33,289 bases of DNA from positions 1 through 33,289 of the forward strand of contig JBGAHT010000028.1 in the NCBI GenBank assembly GCA_044226035.1. The letters run 5' to 3'. Below are positions 24,181 through 32,195 of this stretch, piece after piece. The DNA is from Pseudoluteimonas sp044226035. GTDB lineage: Bacteria; Pseudomonadota; Gammaproteobacteria; Xanthomonadales; Xanthomonadaceae. Within the stretch, counting starts at the first letter, position 1, and every line of letters begins with the position of its first letter. The position numbers and the translations under genes were made by a program. The notes beneath the pieces were generated by a model. The model had not been told where the DNA came from. It did not search any database and saw only the letters and a list, made by a program, of their open reading frames with translations.

Positions 24181-26487
24181 TCAATACAAATCCACCGGAT
24201 CCACGTCCAGCGACCAGCGCAGTTTGCGCGCCTCCGGCAATTCGTGGAGCTGCGGAACGACGATGTCGAGCGCGGCGTGCAGCGCGCGGCGCTCGGGCGA
24301 TGACAGCAGCAATTGCGAACGGTGCCAGCCGCCGCGGCGCGGCATCGGCGCCGGCAGCGGGCCGTGCAGTTCGATGTTGTCGGCCCCTCTCCCACCGGGA
24401 GAGGGGTTGGGGTGAGGGTTCGGTCTTGTCGCACCCTCATCCGGCGCTTCGCGCCACCTTCTCCCGGGGGGAGAAGGGAAAAGCGCTTTTGCCTGTTGCA
24501 GGAATTGCAGCGGCGGTTCCGCGTGCCTGCCTTCCGCGCGCAGCAGCGCGAGGTGGGCGAACGGCGGGAAGCCGGCGGCTTCGCGCAATCCCAGTTCGGC
24601 TTCGGCGAAGGCGTGGTAGCCGCCGTTGATCAGGGTCTGCAGCAGCGGGTGGTCGGGATGGTGGGTCTGCAGCAGCACCGTGCCCGCGCGTTCGGCGCGG
24701 CCGGCGCGGCCGGCCACCTGCACCAGCAGCTGCGCGAGTTTCTCGCTGGCGCGGAAATCGGCGGAGAACAGGCCTTCGTCGATGCCGACCACGCCGACCA
24801 GGGTGAGGTTCGGCAGGTCGTGGCCCTTGGCCAGCATCTGCGTGCCGACGAGGATGCCGGGGCGCGCGCCGAGTTCGTCGAAATGCTTCTGCAGCGCGTC
24901 GCGGCGGCGGGTGTTGCCGCGGTCGATGCGCACCACCGGCACGTCGGTGAATTTTCCGGCGAGGAACTCCTCGATGCGTTCGGTGCCGGTGCCCTGCGGT
25001 TGCAGCGCGAGGCTGGCGCAATCGGGGCAGGCGAGCGGCGCGGCCTGCCGATAGCCGCAGTGGTGGCATTGCAGGCGGCGGCCGTGCGCGTGCACGGTCA
25101 TCGGCCGGCCTTGTTCGGGCGTGCCGCAGCGCGGGCAACTCGCGCTCCAGCCGCAGTCGTGGCAGAGCAGCGCGGGCGCGTAACCGCGACGGTTGCGGAA
25201 CAGCAGCACCTGGCCGCCGGCGTCGAGCGCGGCGCGCACCGCGGCCAGCAGTTCCGGCGACAACCCGGCCTGCAGCGGGCGCTTGCGCACGTCGAGCACG
25301 CGCACGCTCGGCGGCTGCGCTTCGCCCGCGCGCTTGTGCAGGCGCAGGTGCGCGAAGCGCCCGGAGCGCGCGTTGTGCAGCGATTCCAGCGAGGGCGTGG
25401 CGCTGCCGAGCACGATCGGCACGCCGAGTTCGCGCGCGCGCAGCAGGGCGAAGTCGCGCGCGTGGTAGCGGATGCCGTCCTGCTGCTTGTAGCTGGCGTC
25501 GTGTTCCTCGTCGACGACGACCAGCCCCGCGTCCGGCAGCGGGGTGAACACCGCCGAACGCGTGCCGACGACGACGCGCGCTTCGCCGCGCCAGGCCGCG
25601 GTCCAGGCCTGCGCGCGCTCGCTGTCGTTGAGCCCCGAATGCAATGCATGCACCGGCACGCCGAGCCGGGCGCGGAACCGCGCGAGCAGTTGCGGGGTCA
25701 GGCCGATTTCCGGCACCAGCACCAGCGCCTGCTTGCCGCGGGCGAGGCAAGCGGAAATCGCGTCGAGGTAGACCTCGGTCTTGCCGCTGCCGGTCACGCC
25801 GTCGAGCAGGAAAGCGGTGAAGCCATCGGCGCCGCGGATCGCGTCGGCGGCGGCCTGTTGTTCCGGGTTGAGCGCGAGATGATTTTTTCCCTCTCCCCTT
25901 TGCGGGAGAGGGTGGCGCGAAGCGCCGGGAGAGGGGGGGTGATCCAACGCCACGCGTTCGACCAGCCCGCGCGCCTGCAGCGCGCGCATCGGCGTGCGCC
26001 AGCCCGGTTGCAGCGCGTCGAGCCGGTCTTCGTCGAAGCTGCCTTCAGCGAGCGTTTCCGCCAGCGCGCGCGGTTTCCCCGCGCGCATCGCCGGCAGCGC
26101 GGTCGCGCCGGCCTCGGTCAGGCACCAGCCCCAGGCATGGGTGTCGGGCAGCGGTTCGCCGCGGCGCAGCGCGGCGGGCAAGGCGGTCGCCAGCACTTCG
26201 CCCAGCGGCGCGTGCAGGTAGCGCGCGAGCCAGCGCAGCGAGGCCAGCAGCTCGCCGGCGAGCAACGGCTCGGGTTCCAGCCATTCCACCGGCTTGAGCG
26301 CGTCGGCGAAGGCCGCGTCGGCCGCGCCCACGCCCGCGACCAGCCCGCACAGCACGCGGTTGCCGAACGGCACCCGCACCCGGCGGCCGATGTCGGCGGG
26401 ATCGGCCGCGGCGCCAGCGGCGGGCAGGTAGTCGAACAGCCGTGGCAAGGGCAGCGGCAGCGCGACCTTGAGCACGGCATCGGTCAT
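24181..26487 (-). CDS. priA: Primosomal replication restart helicase PriA, with two repeat-derived insertions
   Basis: Superfamily 2 helicase that reloads the replisome at stalled forks. 768 residues from the ATG at 26487. Features: N-terminal DNA-binding domain with DIGRRVRVPFGNR, Walker A GVTGSGKT (230-237), VDEEHDASYKQ, zinc-binding cysteines in CHDCGWSASCPRCG and CHHCGYRQ...CPDC, motif V-like GTQMLAKGHD, and the C-terminal PAPMPRRGGWHRSQLLL. Two segments do not belong to the family: about residues 183-203 and about 668-702. Each coincides with a copy of the CCTCTCCC-type hairpin repeat inserted without breaking the frame, and together they account for much of the extra length over the usual 730 or so. 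All helicase motifs remain, so the gene is probably functional. Confidence 0.95.
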   Translation of the reverse strand: MTDAVLKVALPLPLPRLFDYLPAAGAAADPADIGRRVRVPFGNRVLCGLVAGVGAADAAFADALKPVEWLEPEPLLAGELLASLRWLARYLHAPLGEVLATALPAALRRGEPLPDTHAWGWCLTEAGATALPAMRAGKPRALAETLAEGSFDEDRLDALQPGWRTPMRALQARGLVERVALDHPPSPGASRHPLPQRGEGKNHLALNPEQQAAADAIRGADGFTAFLLDGVTGSGKTEVYLDAISACLARGKQALVLVPEIGLTPQLLARFRARLGVPVHALHSGLNDSERAQAWTAAWRGEARVVVGTRSAVFTPLPDAGLVVVDEEHDASYKQQDGIRYHARDFALLRARELGVPIVLGSATPSLESLHNARSGRFAHLRLHKRAGEAQPPSVRVLDVRKRPLQAGLSPELLAAVRAALDAGGQVLLFRNRRGYAPALLCHDCGWSASCPRCGTPEQGRPMTVHAHGRRLQCHHCGYRQAAPLACPDCASLALQPQGTGTERIEEFLAGKFTDVPVVRIDRGNTRRRDALQKHFDELGARPGILVGTQMLAKGHDLPNLTLVGVVGIDEGLFSADFRASEKLAQLLVQVAGRAGRAERAGTVLLQTHHPDHPLLQTLINGGYHAFAEAELGLREAAGFPPFAHLALLRAEGRHAEPPLQFLQQAKALFPSPPGRRWREAPDEGATRPNPHPNPSPGGRGADNIELHGPLPAPMPRRGGWHRSQLLLSSPERRALHAALDIVVPQLHELPEARKLRWSLDVDPVDLY
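24384..24478. repeat. Hairpin repeat inserted in frame in priA (C-terminal part)
   Basis: Contains CCCCTCTCCC / GGGAGAGGGG (24384-24406, 10-bp stem), GGCGC-TTC-GCGCC (24443-24455) and CCTTCTCCC / GGGAGAAGG (24457-24477). It encodes a Pro/Gly/Arg-rich stretch around PHPNPSPGGRG near PriA residues 668-702, between the helicase core and the PAPMPRR segment. Confidence 0.88.
25889..25937. repeat. Hairpin repeat inserted in frame in priA (before the Walker A domain)
   Basis: Contains CCCTCTCCC / GGGAGAGGG (25889-25912), then GGCGC-GAA-GCGCC (25914-25926), then a second GGGAGAGGG. The same block order is seen at 31773-31818. It encodes PPSPGASRHPLPQRGEGKN at about PriA residues 184-202, in the linker between the DNA-binding and helicase domains. 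Confidence 0.88.
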
Positions 26488-26865
26488 CGCGCGAGTCTAG
26501 CGGGCGTCCGGTCGCATGCCTTGCGTTTAGCCGGCGCTCCTCACCGCGCGCCGACGAAAACCACGCAAGTCGCCGTCCGTGAAGGAATTTCGCCCTTATC
26601 CACACAACTTGTGGATAAACCTGTGCAGCGCGTTCGCGCCCGTGGTCAAAGCCCGCTGGAAACCGCGTGGAAAGCGCGAATGGCGGAAAAACCGCCACTT
26701 GCGCCATTTCCTTTCGAATCAATCAGATAGGCGTGAAACATTGCCGACACACGGTGCCACGGCCAGTGCGGCGCGGCGCAAATGACCGCGCGATGACGAC
26801 TGTGCACAACCGGCTGCGTGGAACCCACGTGTTACGGGCTTGTCAAGCCCTTGCGCGGGCGGATT
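26488..26865. other. Gene-free region upstream of priA
   Basis: 378 bases with no credible gene. It holds the inverted DnaA-box pair at 26596-26618, a short hairpin TGGCGG-A5-CCGCCA (26681-26697), a TGTGCACAA motif one base from a DnaA box (26801-26809), and a weak 6-bp hairpin GGGCTT/AAGCCC at 26836-26850. Base composition around 26690-26745 is more AT-rich than the neighbours. The priA promoter must lie here, but I cannot define it. Confidence 0.75.
26596..26618. promoter_or_regulatory. Inverted pair of perfect DnaA boxes upstream of priA
   Basis: TTATCCACA (26596-26604) and TGTGGATAA (26610-26618) face each other across 5 bases. Both match the high-affinity consensus DnaA box exactly. The pair starts 109 bp upstream of the priA start codon. 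Confidence 0.8.
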
Positions 26866-27192
26866 TCACGCGTCGGCGAGCGGCCGCAGCACCCGCCGGC
26901 GGGCGCGGAAACGGCCGCCGAAGCGGGCTTCGCCCTCGGCGCGCAGGCGCGGGGCATGGTCGCGCAGATACGCGGCCAGGGCGGCTTCGTCCGCCAGCCG
27001 GTACTGCACGCACAGGCCGATGAAACCCTCCGCCGGCGCGGGGTCCAGGACCTCGGAGATCCCGGCGCCGAGGAAACCGGGCAGGGCGAGGATTTCGGCG
27101 ACGTGCCCGCGCAGCCAGTCGCGGTAGTCGGCGGCGATCGCCGCCTCGACCTCGAGGTTGACCTCGTACACCCGGCCGGCCGGCGCGCTCAC
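26866..27192 (-). CDS. DUF4286 family protein
   Basis: 108 residues from a GTG at 27190-27192 that overlaps the stop of the DUF3667 gene (GTGA), so the two are co-translated. The sequence begins with VYEVNLEVEAAIAADYRDWLRGHVAEILALPGF and has the strand QYRLADEAALAAYLRDHAPRLRAEG, typical of this small cytoplasmic alpha/beta family with a ferredoxin-like or dimeric-barrel look. Function unknown. Other in-frame extensions upstream are shadows of the DUF3667 gene. Confidence 0.83.
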   Translation of the reverse strand: MSAPAGRVYEVNLEVEAAIAADYRDWLRGHVAEILALPGFLGAGISEVLDPAPAEGFIGLCVQYRLADEAALAAYLRDHAPRLRAEGEARFGGRFRARRRVLRPLADA

Positions 27193-28355
27193 ATCCACAC
27201 CAGGCTGAACAGCGCGGTCAGGCCGATGCCGATGCCGAGCAGCACGCAATAGCAGGTGCCGAGCGCGAAGTACTTCAGCAGGGTCATCGGCCAGCCCTGC
27301 CGGTACACGCGCTTCTGCATGATCAGCAGATAGACCGCCATCCATGCGAACAACGCGACTTCGACCAGGTTCAACACGCCGCCCGCGAAGCTGTCCGGCG
27401 CCACCACGCGGTCCAGCGCGATCACGCCGAACACCAGCAGCAGGTCCAGGCACAGGAAGGCGTGGCTGTGCAGGGCGACGATCAGGTGTTCCATGTACAG
27501 CCGGCGCTTGAACACGTACGCGATCTTCAGCATCACCGCGAACAGCGGCAGCAGCAGGAACAGCGTGGACGGCACCGCGCCGAGCAGCGCGTCCTTGTAG
27601 CGCGAGGAATCGGTGCCCATGCGCGAGACGTTGTCGCGCGCGCGCCCGATCTGCGCGTTCAGCCAGTCGTTGGCGAAACCGGGCAGCCAGTTGATCCGCA
27701 CCGGGTGCGTCTTCGGGTCCCATGCCCCGCCGTCGTCGAAGCTGAAGGTTTCCGGCGTCGGCGGGGGCGGCGGTTCGCCCCTGGCCGCGGCGGCCTGCAG
27801 GTCGCGGATGCGGTTCGCCGCGTCGGTGCGCACCTGGGCTTCGGCGCTGCGCAGGCCGACGGTCGCGGCCGGGCTCTTCCCCGCCTTGGCGATCGCATCG
27901 TCCAGTTTGGCGATGGCTTCGTCGCGGGTCTTTTCCACTTCGGCCACGGTCGTTGCGCGGCCGATGCGGCTGCCGTCGTCCTCGTCGAACTGGAACGCGT
28001 CGGTTCCGCTGATCACGAACTGGGCGACGAAGAAGGTGAGGATGCTGACGAAGAAGAACAGGCGCACCGGGCTGACGTAGCGCACGCGCCGGCCGGCGAA
28101 GTATTCCAGCGACAGGAACCCGGGCCTGGCGAACAGCGGCCAGATCGTGTGCGGGAAGCGCGCGTCGATGTTGAGCACGCTGTCGAGGAAATCGCCGAGG
28201 ATGCTGCTGAAGTGCCGCACCAGGCCCTTCACCGGCTGGCCGCAGCGGTAGCAGTAGTCGCCCAGCAGCGCCGCGCTGCAGTTTTCGCAGGCGGGGCCTT
28301 CGACGACGGGTTCGATGTTGGCGCCGGGCGCGCCGGTGACGGGTTCGTTGGCCAT
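27189..28355 (-). CDS. DUF3667 family membrane protein with zinc ribbon
   Basis: 388 residues from the ATG at 28353-28355. A four-cysteine zinc ribbon lies at the N-terminus (CENC at 23-26, CYRC at 35-38, then GQ). An amphipathic part with LDSVLNIDARFPHTIWPLFARPGFLSLEYFAGRRVRYVSPVRLFFF leads into a membrane helix (about 98-115). A charged, helical soluble loop follows (about 120-225; coiled-coil-like, with a run of prolines), and four more hydrophobic segments fill the C-terminal third. This matches DUF3667. Function unknown. No clear ribosome site precedes the ATG. Divergent from the MATE gene by 61 bp and overlapping the DUF4286 gene. Confidence 0.86.
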   Translation of the reverse strand: MANEPVTGAPGANIEPVVEGPACENCSAALLGDYCYRCGQPVKGLVRHFSSILGDFLDSVLNIDARFPHTIWPLFARPGFLSLEYFAGRRVRYVSPVRLFFFVSILTFFVAQFVISGTDAFQFDEDDGSRIGRATTVAEVEKTRDEAIAKLDDAIAKAGKSPAATVGLRSAEAQVRTDAANRIRDLQAAAARGEPPPPPTPETFSFDDGGAWDPKTHPVRINWLPGFANDWLNAQIGRARDNVSRMGTDSSRYKDALLGAVPSTLFLLLPLFAVMLKIAYVFKRRLYMEHLIVALHSHAFLCLDLLLVFGVIALDRVVAPDSFAGGVLNLVEVALFAWMAVYLLIMQKRVYRQGWPMTLLKYFALGTCYCVLLGIGIGLTALFSLVWM

Positions 28356-28416
28356 GGCGCGGCTAAGATAACGCGACGTCGCGCGATGCGACGCACTTCC
28401 GTCGATCCGGGCCCGC

Positions 28417-29820
28417 ATGTCCCCACCATCTTCCATCGCGCGCGGTTTCGGCGCCGAGTTGCGCGCAAGCGCGCTGCTCGCGCTGCCGCTCTCGCTCGGC
28501 CACCTGTCGAGCGGGTTGATCGGTTTCGTCGACAGCGCGATCGCCGGCCACCACGGCACCGACACGCTGGCGGCGGTGTCGATCGGGACCGCGCTGTTCT
28601 GGCTGCCGATGACGGTTCCGATGGGCACGCTGATGGCCTTGCCGCCGTCGGTGTCGCAGATGGACGGCGGCGGCCGGCGCGCGGAGATCGCGCCGCTGTT
28701 CCGGCAGGCGCTGTGGCTGGCGGCCGCGCTCGGCATCGTCCTGTTCGCGCTGCTCTCGCTGGCGCCGCTGGCGATGGCCGCGTTCGGCATCGATGCGCAC
28801 ATCCGCCCGGGCGCGACCGCATTCCTGCACGGGATCCGCTGGGGCATTCCCGCCTTCACCTTGTACCTGTGCATGCGCTACCTCAGCGATGGCCTGCACT
28901 GGAGCCTGCCGACGATGGCGTTCGGCTTCGGCGGGTTGCTGGTGCTGCTGCCGTTCGGCTATGCGCTGACCTTCGGCCGGTTCGGCTTCCCCGCGCTCGG
29001 CGCCGGCGGGCTGGGCGTGGCCTCGGCGATGATGATGTGGGGGCAGGCGATCGGCTTCGCGCTGTACCTGTCGCGTTCGAAGCGCTTCGCCGACCTCGGC
29101 CTGTTCGCGCGCTTCGAGCGCCCGCACGCGGCGACGTTGCGGCAGCTGCTCGCGACCGGATTGCCGATCGGCGTGACCGTGGCGATGGAGGGCGGCCTGT
29201 TCATCGTCACCGCGCTGCTGATCGGCCGCCTCGGGCCGGTGCCGTCGGCGGCGCACCAGATCGCGATCAACGTTGCCAGCCTCGCCTTCATGATCCCGCT
29301 CGGCCTCGCCGAGGCGACCACGGTGCGCGTGGGCCATGCGCTCGGCCGCTGCGATCGCGACGGCCTGCGCCGCGCCGCGTTCGCCGGCTACGTGCTGTTG
29401 CTGCTCACCCAGAGCGTGTCCGCGACGATCATGGTCGCCGGCAACCACGCCATCGTCGGCCTGTACACGCGCGATGCGGCCGCCGCCGCCCTGGCCGCGT
29501 CGCTGCTGCTGTACGCGGCGGCGTTCCAGTTCCCCGACGGGGTGCAAGTGGTGTCGGCCGGCTCGCTGCGTGGGCTCAAGGACACGCGCGTGCCGATGCT
29601 GCTCGCCGCTCTGGCGTACTGGGGCATCGGCATGCCGGTCGGGGCGACGCTGGGCTTCGGCCTGGGCGGGTTCACGCCGGCGCTGGGCCCGCGCGGCATG
29701 TGGGTCGGCCTGATCGCCGGCCTTGTGGTCGCGGCGGTGCTGCTGGCCACCCGCTTCTTGCGCAGCAGCGCGCGCGTCCCCATCTCCGCGCCCGAAGGCA
29801 CCCTGACGAGCGACGCATGA
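28417..29820 (+). CDS. MATE family efflux transporter (NorM/MdtK type)
   Basis: 467 residues with about twelve membrane helices in two similar halves. The opening ELRASALLALPLSLGHLSSGLIGFVDSAIAGHHGTDTLAAVSIGTALFW and the mid-protein GLPIGVTVAMEGGLFIVTALLIGRLG are the characteristic start segments of the N- and C-terminal MATE halves. These proteins export cationic drugs or metabolites using sodium or proton gradients; the substrate cannot be assigned. The stop codon lies 54 bp before sppA on the same strand, so co-transcription is possible. Confidence 0.93.
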   Translation: MSPPSSIARGFGAELRASALLALPLSLGHLSSGLIGFVDSAIAGHHGTDTLAAVSIGTALFWLPMTVPMGTLMALPPSVSQMDGGGRRAEIAPLFRQALWLAAALGIVLFALLSLAPLAMAAFGIDAHIRPGATAFLHGIRWGIPAFTLYLCMRYLSDGLHWSLPTMAFGFGGLLVLLPFGYALTFGRFGFPALGAGGLGVASAMMMWGQAIGFALYLSRSKRFADLGLFARFERPHAATLRQLLATGLPIGVTVAMEGGLFIVTALLIGRLGPVPSAAHQIAINVASLAFMIPLGLAEATTVRVGHALGRCDRDGLRRAAFAGYVLLLLTQSVSATIMVAGNHAIVGLYTRDAAAAALAASLLLYAAAFQFPDGVQVVSAGSLRGLKDTRVPMLLAALAYWGIGMPVGATLGFGLGGFTPALGPRGMWVGLIAGLVVAAVLLATRFLRSSARVPISAPEGTLTSDA

Positions 29821-29874
29821 GTTCCGCGCCGGCGCCGGTTACCCTTCGCCCCTGAATCCCCGGAGTTTTCGCAC

Positions 29875-31764
29875 ATGAACGACCCGCGCGGCCGCGGCCC
29901 CATCACCCGCTTCTTCATCGGCCTGTGGGATGCGATGAACTTCACCCGGCGGCTGGTGTTCAACCTGCTGTTCTTCGGCCTGCTGCTGGTCGTGCTGATC
30001 GCGCTCGGCTCGGGCAACAAGGTGACGCCGATGCCCGATCGCACCACGCTGGTGATCGCGCCCGAAGGCAAGCTGGTCGAGCAGTACAGCACCGACCCCG
30101 CCAGCCGTGCGTTCGCGCGCATGGTCGGCGACCAGTCCGGCGGCGAGGTGCAATTGCGCGACCTGCTGCGCGCGCTGGACGCGGCGAAGGACGACAAGCG
30201 CATCGAACGCGTGCTGCTGCGCACCGACCGCATGGCCTTCTCCGGCTACGCCTCGACGCGCGAGGTGGCGGCGGCGATCGCGCGGCTGCGCGCTTCCGGC
30301 AAGCAGGTGGTCGCGTTCGGCGAGAACTTCGACCAGAGCCAGTACCAGCTCGCGGCGGAGGCCAGCGAGGTCTACCTCGACCCGATGGGCGGGATCATGC
30401 TCGAAGGGCTCGGCCGCTACCGCCAGTACTACCGCGAAGGCCTGCAGGACAAGCTCGGCGTGGACGTGCACCTGTTCCGCGTCGGCGAATACAAGTCCGC
30501 GGCCGAACCCTACATCCTCGACGCGGCCTCGCCCGAAGCGAAGGAAGCCGACCTGTTCTGGATGAACGACGTGTGGCAGCGCTACCTCGCCGACATCGGC
30601 AAGGCGCGCAAGATCGCCCCGCAGCAACTCGCCGCCGACATCGACGACCTGCCGCAGGGCATCGAGGCCGCGCAGGGCGACCTCGGCGCATACGCGAAGT
30701 CGCACCACCTCGTCGACGGGCTCAAGACCCAGGAACAGGTCGAGGACCTGCTGGCCGAACGCGGCGTCGCCGACGCCGATGCCGACGGCGGGTTCCGCAA
30801 CATCGGCCTCGACGATTACCTGCGGCGTGTCGATGAAACGCTGTCCGCGGTGGACGAACGCCCGCAGGTCGCGGTGGTGGTGGCCGAAGGCGAGATCAGC
30901 GGCGGCCAGCAACCGCCCGGCCGCATCGGCGGCGAATCGACCGCGGAACTGCTGCGCGCCGCGCGCGACGACGACAAGGTGAAGGCGGTGGTGCTGCGCG
31001 TGGATTCGCCCGGCGGCGAGGTGTTCGCCTCCGAGCAGATCCGGCGCGAAGTCGTCGGCCTGAAGGACGCCGGCAAGCCGGTGGTGGTGTCGATGGGCGA
31101 CCTGGCCGCGTCCGGCGGTTACTGGATCAGCATGGACGCCGACCGCATCTACGCCGATCCGTCGACGATCACCGGTTCCATCGGCATCTTCGGCATGATC
31201 CCGACCATCCCGCGCACGCTGGAGAAGATCGGCGTGCACACCGACGGCGTCGGCACCACCAGGTTCGCCGGCGCGTTCGACGTCACCCGCCCGCTCGATC
31301 CCGCGGTCGGGCAGGTGATCCAGAGCGTGATCGACAAGGGCTACCGCGATTTCACCGGGCGCGTGGCGCAGGCGCGGCACAAGCCGGTGGCCGATATCGA
31401 CGCGGTCGGTCGCGGCCGGGTGTGGACCGGCGCGCAGGGCAAGGAGCGCGGCCTGGTCGACGCGTTCGGCGGGCTCGAGGACGCGATCGCCGACGCCGCG
31501 CAGCGCGCCAAGCTGGGCAAGCCCGATGCGTACCGGGTCAACTACGTCGAAAAGCAGGCGACGCCGTTCGACCAGCTGTTCGGGCGCTTCATGCAGGGCC
31601 GCGCCGCGGCGATGCTGTTCGCGCATTCGGATGCGGCGCGCGCGCTGTTCGCCGACTTGTTGCCGGCGCGCGCCAAGGACGAACTGCGCTTCGTGCAGGA
31701 CGCGATGACGCCCGGCCCGGGCTTGCCGGTGAAGGCGCTGGCGTATTGCTTCTGCGGGTTTTGA
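29875..31764 (+). CDS. sppA: Signal peptide peptidase SppA, 67K type
   Basis: Inner-membrane serine/lysine protease that degrades cleaved signal peptides. 629 residues, near the 618 of E. coli, ATG at 29875 with GGAG nine bases upstream. One membrane helix (about 27-45) anchors two tandem peptidase domains. The catalytic dyad is Lys207 (VGEYKSAAEP) in the first domain and Ser413 (LAASGGYW) in the second, matching Lys209 and Ser409 of E. coli. DSPGGEVFAS and ITGSIGIFG are conserved second-domain motifs. The C-terminus ends in a cysteine-containing hydrophobic tail (YCFCGF), which I cannot explain. Convergent with a small lipoprotein gene. Confidence 0.95.
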   Translation: MNDPRGRGPITRFFIGLWDAMNFTRRLVFNLLFFGLLLVVLIALGSGNKVTPMPDRTTLVIAPEGKLVEQYSTDPASRAFARMVGDQSGGEVQLRDLLRALDAAKDDKRIERVLLRTDRMAFSGYASTREVAAAIARLRASGKQVVAFGENFDQSQYQLAAEASEVYLDPMGGIMLEGLGRYRQYYREGLQDKLGVDVHLFRVGEYKSAAEPYILDAASPEAKEADLFWMNDVWQRYLADIGKARKIAPQQLAADIDDLPQGIEAAQGDLGAYAKSHHLVDGLKTQEQVEDLLAERGVADADADGGFRNIGLDDYLRRVDETLSAVDERPQVAVVVAEGEISGGQQPPGRIGGESTAELLRAARDDDKVKAVVLRVDSPGGEVFASEQIRREVVGLKDAGKPVVVSMGDLAASGGYWISMDADRIYADPSTITGSIGIFGMIPTIPRTLEKIGVHTDGVGTTRFAGAFDVTRPLDPAVGQVIQSVIDKGYRDFTGRVAQARHKPVADIDAVGRGRVWTGAQGKERGLVDAFGGLEDAIADAAQRAKLGKPDAYRVNYVEKQATPFDQLFGRFMQGRAAAMLFAHSDAARALFADLLPARAKDELRFVQDAMTPGPGLPVKALAYCFCGF

Positions 31765-31772
31765 TCGCTTTT

Positions 31773-31879
31773 CCCTCTCCCTTGATGAGAGAGGGTGGCG
31801 CGTAGCGCCGGGAGAGGGTGATGTCGGTAACGCCCCTCTCCTGCCCCTGCGGGGCATCCTCTCCCACAGAGGGGAGAGG
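31773..31879. repeat. CCTCTCCC/GGGAGAGG element between sppA and lipoprotein gene
   Basis: Starts 9 bases after the sppA stop. The first part is CCCTCTCCC ... GGCGC-GTA-GCGCC ... GGGAGAGGG (31773-31818), the same block order as in priA at 25889-25937. The second part ends in a hairpin CCTCTCCC (31858-31865) / GGGAGAGG (31872-31879), 14 bases beyond the stop of the lipoprotein gene. Confidence 0.85.
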
Positions 31880-31893
31880 AAAAGGCCAAAGCG

Positions 31894-32130
31894 TCAGCCC
31901 CCTTGGTCCTCGATCTGCTGCTTCTGTTCGTCCGCGGCCTTGAGCGTGGTGTCTTCCACGCCGTTGGCCTTGTCGATCGGGCGCTGGATCGCGTCGCGCA
32001 GCTGAGTGTCGCGCGCGTGTTGCGCCGCGGCCTGCGGATCGGGCGGCTGGTCGGTGGGCGGCGCCACGGGCGCGCTGCAGCCGGCGGCGGCGCAGGCGAG
32101 GAGCAGGAACGACGCGAAGCGCGGTTGCAT
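31894..32130 (-). CDS. Small lipoprotein, hypothetical
   Basis: 78 residues. The N-terminus MQPRFASFLLLACAAAGC ends at a lipobox cysteine (Cys18, A-A-G-C). The mature part is short, Pro-rich and then charged (DAIQRPIDKANGVEDTTLKAADEQKQQIEDQ), with a helical look. It has the form of the small periplasm-facing lipoproteins of Xanthomonadaceae with unknown role. Convergent with sppA and divergent from the SDR gene (65 bp). Confidence 0.68.
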   Translation of the reverse strand: MQPRFASFLLLACAAAGCSAPVAPPTDQPPDPQAAAQHARDTQLRDAIQRPIDKANGVEDTTLKAADEQKQQIEDQGG

Positions 32131-32195
32131 GGCGCGGACCCCGGTGTGGATGCGGCGCTATCCTAACGCCGCGACCGCGAACCGAGGCAAGCGCG

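Noticed and set aside
24313..26730. 805-residue plus-strand frame opposite priA
   Set aside because: Shadow of priA; low-complexity composition and no recognisable domain.
26836..26850. Hairpin GGGCTT/AAGCCC as terminator of the DUF4286 gene
   Set aside because: It lies upstream in the wrong position relative to a T-run; the stem is only 6 bp with no T-run on either side.
26488..26865. Chromosomal replication origin
   Set aside because: Only two perfect DnaA boxes and one near-match, no dnaA/dnaN/rpmH neighbours, and no convincing unwinding element.
29817..29855. 12-codon frame overlapping the MATE stop (ATGA) and ending 19 bases before sppA
   Set aside because: Too short to support, and no sign of a leader-peptide arrangement; recorded only as a possibility.
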